Assembly: GCA_900547035.1 (NCBI GenBank)
Contig: URFM01000014.1
Span: 1 to 63,384 of the forward strand
Origin: an uncultured Clostridium sp.
Lineage (GTDB): Bacteria; Bacillota; Clostridia; Lachnospirales; Lachnospiraceae
Direction of reading: 5' to 3'
Length of the DNA stretch: 63,384 bases
Both the position numbers and the translations under genes were made by a program. How positions within the stretch are numbered: position 1 is the stretch's first letter; each line of letters opens with the position of its first letter. The notes under the pieces were generated by a model. It was not told the DNA's origin and did not search any database. It saw only the letters and a program-made list of their open reading frames with translations. This document shows positions 44,120-52,831 of this stretch, in pieces.

Positions 44120-45784
44120 ATGAGCCTTGTATTTGGAATTGATTTGGGAACTACCTACTCTTGTATTGCCTATATTGACGCTTATGGAAAGCCGGAAGTA
44201 TTGAAGAACAGCGACGGGGAGCTGACAACCCCTTCTGTGGTGATGATCGAATCCGGGGACACCGTGATTGTAGGGGCGGAAGCCAAGCGCTCCCTGGAGA
44301 TTGACGCTGAAAGAACCATCCAGTTTGTTAAACGGAAGATGGGAAAGGATGATGATAAGTTTCTGATTGATGAACGGGAATATTCTGCTCCGGAACTTTC
44401 TTCTTTGATCCTTAAGAAATTGGTACAGGATGCCAATGAGGATCTGCGCCAGACCGGTGTGCTCAAAGAGGGAGAGGAAGTAAAAGATGTGGTGATTACC
44501 TGTCCCGCTTATTTTGGAATACGGGAGCGGGAGGCTACCAAGCTGGCAGGCGAGATGGCGGGATTGAATGTATTAAATATTATCAACGAACCCACAGCCG
44601 CAGCTATCAGCTACGGGGCAACCGGAGAAGGGAAAGATGAGACAGTTCTTGTCTACGACCTGGGCGGCGGAACCTTTGATATCACGGTTATGAACATTAA
44701 GGGAAATGAGATATCCGTGATTTGCACCGGCGGAGATGATACGCTGGGAGGGAAAAACTGGGATGAGGCCCTGATTGATTACCTGGTACAGAAATATCAG
44801 GAGGAATACGGGGAGGACGAAGACCCCACCGAAGAGGAGGACACGCTCGCGGCCCTTTACGGCCAGGTAGAGGTGTGGAAAAAGGCGCTGACCGCCAGGA
44901 AAACAGTGAATGTGGCGGTTAATGGAAGCGCGGGGCGTCATAAGGAGACTTTGACCAGGGAGCAGTTTGATGACATTACAAAAAATCTGTTAAACCGCAC
45001 CAAGAATCTGCTGGACGATGTGCTGCGCATCTCTGCTGAGGCGGGATATCCATTGGAAAAGATTGATAAGGTTCTGTTAGTAGGCGGTTCCTCCCGTATG
45101 CCCCAGGTGGCGAAGATGATCGAGGAGGACTACCATGTAACCCCCATGCTTCAGGATCCGGACGAGGCGGTGGCCAAGGGCGCGGCTATCTTTGCAGCCA
45201 ATGAGAAGGCTTTTAAAGACTTTGTTCTTTCCGAGGCCCAGAAAGTGGGTAAGACAGTGGAGGAACTGACGGAGGAGAATCTGGCTGACGGCGGCCAGCT
45301 GGAAGAAAAATTCGCGAAGCTTTCCGCGGGAACATCGGGGGCGGGTAAATTGGCGATCCGCAACGTGCTCTCCCGCTCTTACGGGGTGATAGCGCTGGAC
45401 GATAACGACCAGGAGGCAGTGTTCAACCTTTTAAAATGCAATATGTCTCTTCCGGCTAAAGGAACGAAAACGTTTGGTACCTATATGGACAATCAGAAAT
45501 GTGTGGATGTGCGGATCTGCGAATCCAGAAGCATGGAGGACAGCTATCTTGCCGAGGGACACGAGCCTGTGGCGGAGGCCAGGATGACCTTTAATACGGA
45601 CGTACCGAAGGGAACTCCGGTGGTAATTGCCCTAACGCTGGACGGAAGCGGTCTGCTTCATGTGTCGGCGGAGGAGATGTATGGCCATTCCAAGCTGGAC
45701 GCTGAATTCCGGCTGACCGACCAGATGTCAGAGGAAGAAAAGAGAAAGGCCATGACCCGCCTGAAAGGGGTTTCCGTGGAGTAA
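44120..45784 (+). CDS. Lidless Hsp70 A (HscC-like)
   Basis: A 554-aa Hsp70. The ATPase domain is complete: FGIDLGTTYSCIAY (phosphate 1), INEPTAAAISYG, VYDLGGGTFDITVM (phosphate 2), LLVGGSSRMPQV (adenosine). The usual hydrophobic linker (VLLLDVTP) is absent; about 40 extra residues lead to LAIRNVLSRSYGV instead. A beta-sandwich substrate domain follows (NMSLPAKGTKTF, GSGLLHVSAEEM), and the protein stops soon after QMSEEEKRKAM, where the helical lid of DnaK would begin. ATG 44120 has GGAAGGAG; an ATG at 44093 is in frame. HscC of E. coli has similar size. A client or membrane partner role is inferred from the operon. Confidence 0.88.
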   Translation: MSLVFGIDLGTTYSCIAYIDAYGKPEVLKNSDGELTTPSVVMIESGDTVIVGAEAKRSLEIDAERTIQFVKRKMGKDDDKFLIDEREYSAPELSSLILKKLVQDANEDLRQTGVLKEGEEVKDVVITCPAYFGIREREATKLAGEMAGLNVLNIINEPTAAAISYGATGEGKDETVLVYDLGGGTFDITVMNIKGNEISVICTGGDDTLGGKNWDEALIDYLVQKYQEEYGEDEDPTEEEDTLAALYGQVEVWKKALTARKTVNVAVNGSAGRHKETLTREQFDDITKNLLNRTKNLLDDVLRISAEAGYPLEKIDKVLLVGGSSRMPQVAKMIEEDYHVTPMLQDPDEAVAKGAAIFAANEKAFKDFVLSEAQKVGKTVEELTEENLADGGQLEEKFAKLSAGTSGAGKLAIRNVLSRSYGVIALDDNDQEAVFNLLKCNMSLPAKGTKTFGTYMDNQKCVDVRICESRSMEDSYLAEGHEPVAEARMTFNTDVPKGTPVVIALTLDGSGLLHVSAEEMYGHSKLDAEFRLTDQMSEEEKRKAMTRLKGVSVE

Positions 45785-45798
45785 AAAGGAGAAGCAAT

Positions 45799-47463
45799 AT
45801 GGGATACGTATTTGGAATCGACTTGGGAACCACTTATTCCTGCGTCGCCTATATGGATGAGTACGGCAGGCCGGAAGTCCTGAAAAACAGCGAGGGGAAC
45901 CGTACTACGCCCTCTGTGGTGATGATCCGCTCTGACCATGATGTTGTGGTGGGAGAGGAGGCCAAGCGCTCCGTAGAAATTGAACCCGACCAGGTAATAC
46001 AGTTTATCAAACGGAAAATGGGCCGGGAGGACGACAAAGTGACGGTCAACGGACGGCCGTATTCCGCTTCGGAGATTTCCGCCTATATTTTAAAGAAGCT
46101 GGTGCAGGATGCCAATGAGGAACTGCACCAAAACGGCGTTCTGAAAGAAGGGGAAGAAGTTCGAGATGTGGTGATTACCTGCCCGGCCTACTTTGGCATG
46201 AACGAGCGCCAGGCGACCAAGACGGCCGGGGAATTGGCAGGGCTGAATGTGTTGAACATCATCAACGAGCCCACTGCCGCAGCGATCAGCTACGGCGCCC
46301 TGAGCAAGGGCAAGGATGAGACGGTCCTAATCTACGACTTGGGCGGAGGAACCTTTGACATTACGGTAATGAATGTACATAAAAATGAAATTACGGTGAT
46401 CTGTACCGGAGGCGACGACCAGCTGGGAGGAAAAAACTGGGATGAGGCCCTGATGGATTATGTGGCGGAGCGGTACCAGGAGGAATATGGGGCGGACATT
46501 CTGGAGGATGAGGAGACGATGTCCACGCTGTACGTGGATGTGGAAAACTGGAAGAAAGCCCTTACGGCCAGGGAAAGCGTCAAGATTGTAGTGAATGGTC
46601 CTGCAGGGCGTATGCGGGAAGATTTGACCAGGGAGCAGTATGAGGATATTACCCGCAGCCTTTTGTACCGGACTAAGAACCTGGTGGATGAAACGTTGAA
46701 AACCGCAGCCAGGAAGGGTTTTCCGCCGGAGAAGATCGATAAGTTTTTGCTGGTAGGCGGTTCTTCCCGCATGCCCCAGGTGGCGGAAATGATTAAAAAG
46801 GACTATCACAAAACTCCCATGCTTCAGGACCCGGATGAAGCGGTGGCCAAGGGAGCGGCGATTTTCGCATCCCAGGAGAGGGAATTCCGGGATTTTGTAG
46901 AGGGAGAAGCGAAAAAAGCCAGGATGTCCATCAAGTCCTTTACAGAGGAGGATTTGAGAAGAGGCGGCGGCCTGGAAAAGAAATTCGCAAAGCTTTCCGC
47001 AGGTAAGCAGGGGACCGGAAGGCTGGCGATTAAGAACGTGCTGTCCAGGACGTATGGAGTAACGATTTATGAATCCCCGGAAAGTGAAAATTTTGTGATC
47101 TTGAATCTTCTCAAGTGCAATGAACCGCTGCCTGCGAAAGGGACAAAAAGCGTTGCTACGAGAGAGGATAACCAGTCCGGAGTGATGTTGGAAATCTGTG
47201 AAACCAGGAGTATGGAAGATCGGATCCCCTATACGGGACAGACACCCGTTGCGAAGGTTAATATGAGCTTCCTGAGGTCGGTTCCCAAGGGAACGGAGAT
47301 TGTAGTGACCTTCACGATTGACAGCTCCGGAATCCTTCACGTGTCGGCGGAGGAGCTGTACGCCCATTCTAAGCTGGATACGACCTTCGCCCTTTCGGGT
47401 CAGATGTCGGATGGAGAGATGGGGGCGGCTGCCAGCCGTCTTAAAAAGGTGAATATAGAGTAG
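45799..47463 (+). CDS. Lidless Hsp70 B, tandem paralogue
   Basis: Also 554 aa, and closely similar to Hsp70 A through its whole length: FGIDLGTTYSCVAYMDEYG, IYDLGGGTFDITVMN, FLLVGGSSRMPQVAEM, the same replaced linker (LAIKNVLSRTYGV), a beta-sandwich (GSGILHVSAEE is SSGILHVSAEE here) and a stop at MSDGEMGAAASRLKK, so it too lacks the lid. Differences cluster in the substrate domain and in the acidic loop around residue 230 (YGADILEDEET), which suggests the pair took on different clients or form a hetero-complex. It starts 15 bases after Hsp70 A with AAAAGGAG and is followed 10 bases later by a membrane protein gene. Confidence 0.88.
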   Translation: MGYVFGIDLGTTYSCVAYMDEYGRPEVLKNSEGNRTTPSVVMIRSDHDVVVGEEAKRSVEIEPDQVIQFIKRKMGREDDKVTVNGRPYSASEISAYILKKLVQDANEELHQNGVLKEGEEVRDVVITCPAYFGMNERQATKTAGELAGLNVLNIINEPTAAAISYGALSKGKDETVLIYDLGGGTFDITVMNVHKNEITVICTGGDDQLGGKNWDEALMDYVAERYQEEYGADILEDEETMSTLYVDVENWKKALTARESVKIVVNGPAGRMREDLTREQYEDITRSLLYRTKNLVDETLKTAARKGFPPEKIDKFLLVGGSSRMPQVAEMIKKDYHKTPMLQDPDEAVAKGAAIFASQEREFRDFVEGEAKKARMSIKSFTEEDLRRGGGLEKKFAKLSAGKQGTGRLAIKNVLSRTYGVTIYESPESENFVILNLLKCNEPLPAKGTKSVATREDNQSGVMLEICETRSMEDRIPYTGQTPVAKVNMSFLRSVPKGTEIVVTFTIDSSGILHVSAEELYAHSKLDTTFALSGQMSDGEMGAAASRLKKVNIE

Positions 47464-47472
47464 GAGGAGAGT

Positions 47473-47919
47473 ATGGGACTGATACTGGATCTGATCTGCA
47501 GCGTGCTGGCGATTCCCTTCTTTCTGCTGGGGATTGTTTCGAAGGGGTTGGCCATCCTGCTGCAGGAAATGTTAAAATCAGCGGTATATATTGTGATTGA
47601 TTTATTTGCGGCGTTTCTGGTTGGGGTGTTCGCGGAGTTTATTATTTATGGTATGGAGGAGGGCTTCTTATCAGCTTTGAGTACGGCGGCTGCCCTCATC
47701 ATTCTCATATTAGTCGTCATTGGGATTTTGGCAGCAATGTTTGGTTTTGTGGGGGAGATTCTGGTTGGGATCATCTCACTGGTTTCCGGAATTCTGATGG
47801 TTCTGTGGGGACTGTTGGATGGGATAGCGAATACCTGCATGGCAGCTCACGGAGCACTTTTGGGAAGCATATTGAAACGGTCACAGGAAGGCAGTAGGAA
47901 AGACAATGACGGACATTAG
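47473..47919 (+). CDS. Four-helix membrane protein of the Hsp70 operon
   Basis: A 148-aa very hydrophobic protein with about four membrane helices (6-27, 34-60, 66-92, 95-118) and a short basic, polar C-terminus (LKRSQEGSRKDNDGH), probably cytosolic. No family was recognised. It starts 10 bases after Hsp70 B with TAGGAGGAG and overlaps the next gene by 14 bases, so its product is likely made in step with the 680-aa protein. Size and topology recall the membrane protein at 42.8 kb, though the sequences do not clearly match. Confidence 0.65.
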   Translation: MGLILDLICSVLAIPFFLLGIVSKGLAILLQEMLKSAVYIVIDLFAAFLVGVFAEFIIYGMEEGFLSALSTAAALIILILVVIGILAAMFGFVGEILVGIISLVSGILMVLWGLLDGIANTCMAAHGALLGSILKRSQEGSRKDNDGH

Positions 47920-49948
47920 AGAAGAAATTCTGAACGAATACGGATTCGATATCGATTCAATCGATCTGATCAGCGAATACAAAATCGGCTCTCCAGATCT
48001 ATCCGGGGAGGAGTTGGAAGAGCTGCTGGATAAAAAACGGAAGAGCTGGGAGAAAACCGCCCGCAACCGATATCGGGAGGACAAGGCCAGGGCAGCGAAA
48101 GAACGTCTGGAACATGTGGACAGCTATGAGGCGGTGCTGCGAAATCAGACTCTGCTAAAAGCCCTGTTTGCTGTCAGGGGCAAGGAGAAGGACGCTGATT
48201 ATTATGTGGAATTTGCAAGGCAATATTTCCAACTGACTGTTCAGGGCGGTTCGGCAGACTCCAAGGACGTAGAGTTTTTCTTTCGGTATTACCAGGGACA
48301 GATTAAAAACCGGAAAGCGATTCTGGAGATGCTGGAACAGGAATTTTGCTTGAAAAAGCAGGATTCCAAGCATTTGGAGAAAGAGGAGGAAGAAGGCGAC
48401 CAGAAGAAAAAGAAGGCGAAACAGAGCCGGATTATCGTGTCCCTCTTTTCTGCTCAGACCCTTTATGATCTTCAGTATTGTTTTAACAAGCAGGAAGAAG
48501 CCAGAAAAAGCGAAAAGGTATGCGCCGCATTTCCGGATGTCAAAGGGCCCATGGATGTTTTTCTCCAGCTGACCCCAACCCCTTCGCTGAGCCAGTTTAA
48601 AAGTTATGTGGAAGAGCAGAGAACCTCTGTCTATAATCGGGTTCAGGAGGGACAGAGAGAGCTGGACTGTCTGGTGGATCTGTTCAATACCCTATCCGGA
48701 CTTCTGGGACATAAGGATGTGAATGACAACTTCGGGGAGTTTGTCCTTCTGGTTCGGTACAATAAGTTTTCGCCTTATATGTACGAGCTTGTAGCGCCTA
48801 CGGAGAAGACGTTAAGAGGACTCTTCGAGCTTGCCGACTCATCCTATGGTTTTAGAAGTTTTGAGGATTTTATGGCAAAGTATTTTGTCCCCGTCTACCA
48901 AAACTTCGGTATTCAGGACGATAAGATCAAGAAGCTGATTAAAGACGCGCAGAAGAGCGCTAAGAGAGAAAAACGCCAGGAGGCCAGATGGGATTATCAG
49001 GAAGGCCAGGAGACTCAGGCCCAGGAGCAGGAGGAGAAGCTTTCCTTCTTCGCCAACCTGCTTTTCATTTTGGCGAATCTGCCCTTCTATTTGACAGTCG
49101 GTGTATTTGAGCTTGTCCGGTTCCTGGTGTGGAAGGTGCGCTATGTGACCATTCTGGCGGCGATACCGATTATGGCGCTGTGGCTTCCCCTTGTTACGGC
49201 CGTAGTGGGAGGCTATGATACGGCGGAAGGATACGGCTCAGGCCTGCTGTCCAATGCGTGGAACGCCTTGAGGTATATGTTTGGCGATACGGCAGCTCAA
49301 AGTATTTCCGGGACAGTTGTGCTGGCGCTTGCCCTTGTATTAGCGGGAATCATTCCGGTCATTTTGGTCGTCCAGGGTTTCTGGAGAACAGGAACCCAGA
49401 TGCGCAAGGAGATTGACTGGCTGGGTATCAAGAGAACCAATCAATCCATCGTTCGGGAACGCAAGAAGAAGTTTGCGAAGAAGCTTCGTGAGGCTAAGGG
49501 AACGGCGGTAACCGGCTTTTTGATTGCGGCGGTGATGAATATCCTGCTGCTGGGAGGAATCGGATGCGGAGTTGGAATTATCGGACAAAGATTCTACCGC
49601 CAGTACCGGATTACCCAGGAGTTGGCCAGGAACAGGAGAGAGGCCAGGGAAGCCAGAGAGCGCAGGGAAGCAGAGGAAGCCAGTGAGGAAGAGGAGGAAC
49701 AGGAAGCGGATGCGGTTCAAGATTATGGAAGCGCTGTCATAACGGCCAGCGCGGCAAATGTTCGCTCCGGAGCAGGGACCGACTGGGATGTGGTTACCGT
49801 AGCGCCTCAGGGAATCAGTTTCGCCCTGACAGGGAATTCCCAGACGACAGAAGGCGGTTCCGTGTGGTATGAAATCTATCTGGATGAGACCGGAAATCAG
49901 ACCGGCTGGGTAAGTCAGACGGTAATCAATCCGGAGATACCCCAATAA
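47906..49948 (+). CDS. Large membrane protein with cytosolic helical domain and external SH3b domain
   Basis: A 680-aa protein. Residues 1-375 are soluble and helical; the stretch LSGEELEELLDKKRKSWEKT to about residue 85 looks like the hairpin found at the front of Hsp70-associated proteins, but there is no HPD, so it is not a working J domain. A Lys/Glu-rich linker is at 150-175. Hydrophobic segments are at about 380-400, 413-436, 471-493 and 536-561. A basic stretch (494-533) should be cytosolic, which puts the C-terminus outside if the first segment lies on the membrane. Residues 570-600 are Arg/Glu-rich, then 606-676 form a bacterial SH3 domain (ASAANVRSGAGTDWDVVT, GWVSQTVI). SH3b domains usually bind wall peptides. 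Confidence 0.7.
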   Translation: MTDIREEILNEYGFDIDSIDLISEYKIGSPDLSGEELEELLDKKRKSWEKTARNRYREDKARAAKERLEHVDSYEAVLRNQTLLKALFAVRGKEKDADYYVEFARQYFQLTVQGGSADSKDVEFFFRYYQGQIKNRKAILEMLEQEFCLKKQDSKHLEKEEEEGDQKKKKAKQSRIIVSLFSAQTLYDLQYCFNKQEEARKSEKVCAAFPDVKGPMDVFLQLTPTPSLSQFKSYVEEQRTSVYNRVQEGQRELDCLVDLFNTLSGLLGHKDVNDNFGEFVLLVRYNKFSPYMYELVAPTEKTLRGLFELADSSYGFRSFEDFMAKYFVPVYQNFGIQDDKIKKLIKDAQKSAKREKRQEARWDYQEGQETQAQEQEEKLSFFANLLFILANLPFYLTVGVFELVRFLVWKVRYVTILAAIPIMALWLPLVTAVVGGYDTAEGYGSGLLSNAWNALRYMFGDTAAQSISGTVVLALALVLAGIIPVILVVQGFWRTGTQMRKEIDWLGIKRTNQSIVRERKKKFAKKLREAKGTAVTGFLIAAVMNILLLGGIGCGVGIIGQRFYRQYRITQELARNRREAREARERREAEEASEEEEEQEADAVQDYGSAVITASAANVRSGAGTDWDVVTVAPQGISFALTGNSQTTEGGSVWYEIYLDETGNQTGWVSQTVINPEIPQ

Positions 49949-49969
49949 AAGACTGGAGGATATGAAGCT

Positions 49970-50779
49970 ATGAAAAAGTTAATTGACTGGGATGTAGATG
50001 AAAACCCAATCAAAGCTCTTGGAAAACAGCCTTGGCTGCAGAAAGAGCTGTCGTTCGGAACGAAGGTCAAGCTGGCGGTGACCGGAATCGCGCTCCTCTT
50101 TGTCTGCGTGGCGATTATTATGGTGTCGGAAGGGGTTCTTTCCAATCCTGGGAACCGCTCCAACTGGATGGAGGAAGAGGTGGATATGAGCCTTCACGAT
50201 ATGCCGGCAGAGAGATTTTTAAGCGATTACGACGCGCGGACAGGTTTCAGCGTCAGCGGCGCCCTCGACCGTTTGGCGGATACGCCGCCAGAGGGCGTCA
50301 TGGGAATTGGAAATGTGGGAGAGATTACGCTGAACGTTCGTCTGGGATTGAAGGACGAATATGAGGATATCCGCGGTTATATGGAGATTTTGGACATCCG
50401 CACCGGGGAGCCGGGGAAAGAAATGCTCTGCTATCTGGGGGACAGAACGGTATTTCCTGATGAGGAAGAGGTAGATGATTACCAGTACGCTTATGTTCAG
50501 TTCATTCTCCCGCCGGATTATAGGGAGGGGGCTGCCGCTGCCGGAGATACGAATGAACCCGAAATTACCACCTCGCTGGTAGTAAAAAGTGAAGACGGCT
50601 ACATTGCGGCAGAGGCAGATGATAAGAGCAGATTTCGCTGTCAATCTCACTTTTTTGAGTTTAAGAACGGAATGGCTCTGGACGGATATTTTGCCATTCG
50701 CCTGCCTAAGACGGATCAGACTTATGGGCTGTCATTTACCGTGAACGGAACGCCTTTTATCTGCAGTTTGGAAATATAG
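49970..50779 (+). CDS. Single-pass extracellular protein of the Hsp70 operon
   Basis: A 269-aa protein with a cytosolic N-terminus of about 38 residues (IDWDVDENPIKALGKQPWLQ), one membrane helix (about 39-58) and an external domain of about 200 residues made mainly of predicted beta strands (VGEITLNVRLGLKDEYED, YGLSFTVNGTPFICSLEI). No family was recognised. It is the last gene of the operon, 22 bases after the SH3b protein, with a CTGGAGGA ribosome site, and is followed by a terminator. It is probably a partner of the SH3b protein at the outer face. Confidence 0.65.
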   Translation: MKKLIDWDVDENPIKALGKQPWLQKELSFGTKVKLAVTGIALLFVCVAIIMVSEGVLSNPGNRSNWMEEEVDMSLHDMPAERFLSDYDARTGFSVSGALDRLADTPPEGVMGIGNVGEITLNVRLGLKDEYEDIRGYMEILDIRTGEPGKEMLCYLGDRTVFPDEEEVDDYQYAYVQFILPPDYREGAAAAGDTNEPEITTSLVVKSEDGYIAAEADDKSRFRCQSHFFEFKNGMALDGYFAIRLPKTDQTYGLSFTVNGTPFICSLEI

Positions 50780-50804
50780 TTTTTTAGCTCTGAAGGATTT
50801 TGAC

Positions 50805-50848
50805 TCCGGGAAAGTGTGAGAAATCACATTTTCCCGGAATAATTTTTA
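50805..50848. terminator. Terminator between the Hsp70 operon and the radical SAM pair
   Basis: TCCGGGAAAGTGTGA (50805-50819) pairs with TCACATTTTCCCGGA (50824-50838) around a GAAA loop with one G-T pair. AATTTTTAT follows. The genes on both sides converge here. Confidence 0.8.
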
Positions 50849-50867
50849 TAAAAGCGGAATGTTGAAC

Positions 50868-51374
50868 TCAAACCCTCAGCGAAGGATGGTCCAAATGATA
50901 CTCCGGCTCCCCATCCGGGCTTTCTTCCGGGACTCCCTGGGGAAAATCATCCCGTTCCTCCACATTTTGAACTGCCAGTTCCCAGACGGAGGCGAAATCC
51001 TCCAGCGGATCCCGGCTGCGGGCCTGTTTTAAAAGCTGAGTAAAAACAGGGCCAGCGATCAGGCAGCGGTAAGGCAGAACCGTTAAAGCCAGGGAGGACT
51101 GTCCAGGGCCGGGGGAGGGAAGCCAGATTCTCCCTTCACGGCCAAACCACAGGCCGCGCACCAGACCCCGTCCCAAGATGGTACGTTCCTGATGGACGCC
51201 CAGAACCAAAAATATTCCGTCCGGACTGGTTAGGGAAGGGCAGAGGTAAGGAAGAGAGAGACCTTCCTCTGTGGGGACTTGAATCAGGGGAATACTCAGG
51301 TTCTGATCCGCAGAAGCAAAATAATCTGTGATTTTAGAGTCTAAAAGGCGAATTGCGGGAAGCTTCATCATCAT
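50868..51374 (-). CDS. Unknown protein coupled to the radical SAM gene
   Basis: A 168-aa soluble protein, not recognised. It has a stretch rich in Gly and hydrophobics (LGRGLVRGLWFGREGRIWLP) and an acidic tail (NVEERDDFPQGVPEESPDGE). Its ATG overlaps the stop codon of the radical SAM gene (ATGATGATG over TGA), so the two are translated together. It may be a chaperone, substrate-recognition partner or second step enzyme for that protein; nothing in the sequence decides which. Confidence 0.55.
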   Translation of the reverse strand: MMMKLPAIRLLDSKITDYFASADQNLSIPLIQVPTEEGLSLPYLCPSLTSPDGIFLVLGVHQERTILGRGLVRGLWFGREGRIWLPSPGPGQSSLALTVLPYRCLIAGPVFTQLLKQARSRDPLEDFASVWELAVQNVEERDDFPQGVPEESPDGEPEYHLDHPSLRV

Positions 51375-52606
51375 ACATCCAACCTTTCCAAATCACTGTC
51401 CGGGTGATTTCCGCAGTGCTTATAGTTATCGTTTGTAGTGAACAGGCCGTATTGACGGCGAATTTCGTGGAGGCCTTTTGCCAGCCGGATATAATAATCC
51501 AGAGGAGGCATGGGCTGATATCCCAGCTTTGCCGCCCGGTGAGGCCGCCAGATGGTGCTGAGGAAAATGACGCCGTTTTTGGCGTAAAATTCGCAGGCCT
51601 CAAAATTGGATTCCAGCGCCTCCTCAATGGAAGAAAAGCCATGGGGGGAGGCCAGTTCCGCTCCGGCGACTACCTGAGTAAAGACCTTGCCTGTTCCGAA
51701 AACCTCCACCGCCTCTACGGTTCGCTTCACCCACTCGTCATGGCCAATCCATTTTTCTTTTCCAGGACAGAGTGTCTGAAACAGCCCTTTGTCCCACACT
51801 TCGATATTGGGACAGTAGGAATCAATGAGAGTTTCTCGGTAAATCCGTTTCAGATCTTCCTTTTTATAAGCAGGGGCCATCAGCTGACTGGAGAAGCGGC
51901 GGGAAAATCCGCGGCTGATGGCAGAGAAAATCCGGATGTAGCGGTCGATTTCATTGGAAAAGGGCGGTTCCCCGCTGAAATCCGTTCCCCCGGAAAGATA
52001 GATTTCTGAAAAACGTCCCGGTTCTTTGAGCGCTTCTTCCACTGTTTCACAGATATCCTGACAGTCTACCTCTCCCAGACTGTGTCCCCCGGTAAAAAAG
52101 GCGCAGAAGGCGCATTGATTTCCCCCTTCCCAGAGACGGCAGCGCTGAAAAGCGGTCAGAATCAGTTTCTGGGCCCGTACATCTGCTACTGCCTCCATGG
52201 GGGTGCCTTTGCTGGTTTTTTTGCCGAAAAATGCAGGGCGTGGAACAAAATCCACCACATCGATCAGAACATCATCCTCTTTTAATACGAAGGCTTTCCG
52301 TTCCGCATCCCAATCTACGATGTAAGGATCCTCGTAGGTTTCCCCGTAGTTAATATAGACATTGGTAGCATCCCGCAGCAAAATCGCCCCGGGCATTGCA
52401 AGGTTCGCAGGCCGCCCTTCAAAGTCAATGCCAAAAGGTTCCAGAGAACCAAAGCTGTACTGAGGGCTTTGAAGCTGGTTCAGGGCAGCATCCGTAAGCT
52501 GGGCGCCGTAGCGGACCATACTGAGTTTTAGAAGGACAAAAGGGGAAAAATCCGGATAACGGACACAGGATTCTTCCAATTCCTCCCTTTTTCTTTGGCG
52601 GGTCAT
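51371..52606 (-). CDS. Radical SAM protein with unusual CX8CX2C cluster motif
   Basis: A 411-aa protein. Cys156, Cys165 and Cys168 (RCRLWEGGNQCAFCAF) give a CX8CX2C spacing instead of the usual CX3CX2C; the aromatic before the last Cys (AFC) and the downstream LSGGTDFSGEPP strand fit a radical SAM barrel. The C-terminal half has further conserved-looking motifs (MAPAYKKEDL, FTQVVAGAELASPHG). The N-terminal 140 residues are an added domain. The product and substrate are unknown. It overlaps a 168-aa gene. The upstream region has TATAAT read on the minus strand and an arm of the dispersed leader element. Confidence 0.75.
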   Translation of the reverse strand: MTRQRKREELEESCVRYPDFSPFVLLKLSMVRYGAQLTDAALNQLQSPQYSFGSLEPFGIDFEGRPANLAMPGAILLRDATNVYINYGETYEDPYIVDWDAERKAFVLKEDDVLIDVVDFVPRPAFFGKKTSKGTPMEAVADVRAQKLILTAFQRCRLWEGGNQCAFCAFFTGGHSLGEVDCQDICETVEEALKEPGRFSEIYLSGGTDFSGEPPFSNEIDRYIRIFSAISRGFSRRFSSQLMAPAYKKEDLKRIYRETLIDSYCPNIEVWDKGLFQTLCPGKEKWIGHDEWVKRTVEAVEVFGTGKVFTQVVAGAELASPHGFSSIEEALESNFEACEFYAKNGVIFLSTIWRPHRAAKLGYQPMPPLDYYIRLAKGLHEIRRQYGLFTTNDNYKHCGNHPDSDLERLDV

Positions 52607-52738
52607 ATGAAAATTCCTCCTTTTTGGATTTGAATACCGATTTAGCTATGCTGCAACCGTTCAGTCACAGATATTATACATGGAAAAGAAAATGGTTACA
52701 ATGGCACATTTCCATAGACAAATTTTCTTCGCCCGGAA

Positions 52739-52798
52739 AAACGCTCTGTACAATCCTCCAAATTAATGGTAAACTAAAGTACGTTTAACAGAGCGTTT
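52739..52798 (+). promoter_or_regulatory. Promoter enclosed by a perfect 11-base inverted repeat
   Basis: AAACGCTCTGT (52739-52749) and ACAGAGCGTTT (52788-52798) are perfect inverted copies 38 bases apart. Between them lie TGTACA (52747-52752), a 17-base spacer and TAAACT (52770-52775). The left arm overlaps the -35 and the right arm lies just after the predicted start, so the repeat works at DNA level, for example as paired operators. Confidence 0.65.
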
Positions 52799-52831
52799 GA
52801 CTTAAATAAGACCAGTTTCAGGAGGCATAGC

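Noticed and set aside
47906..48170. J domain at the front of the 680-aa protein
   Set aside because: The helical pattern is suggestive but the essential HPD motif is missing.
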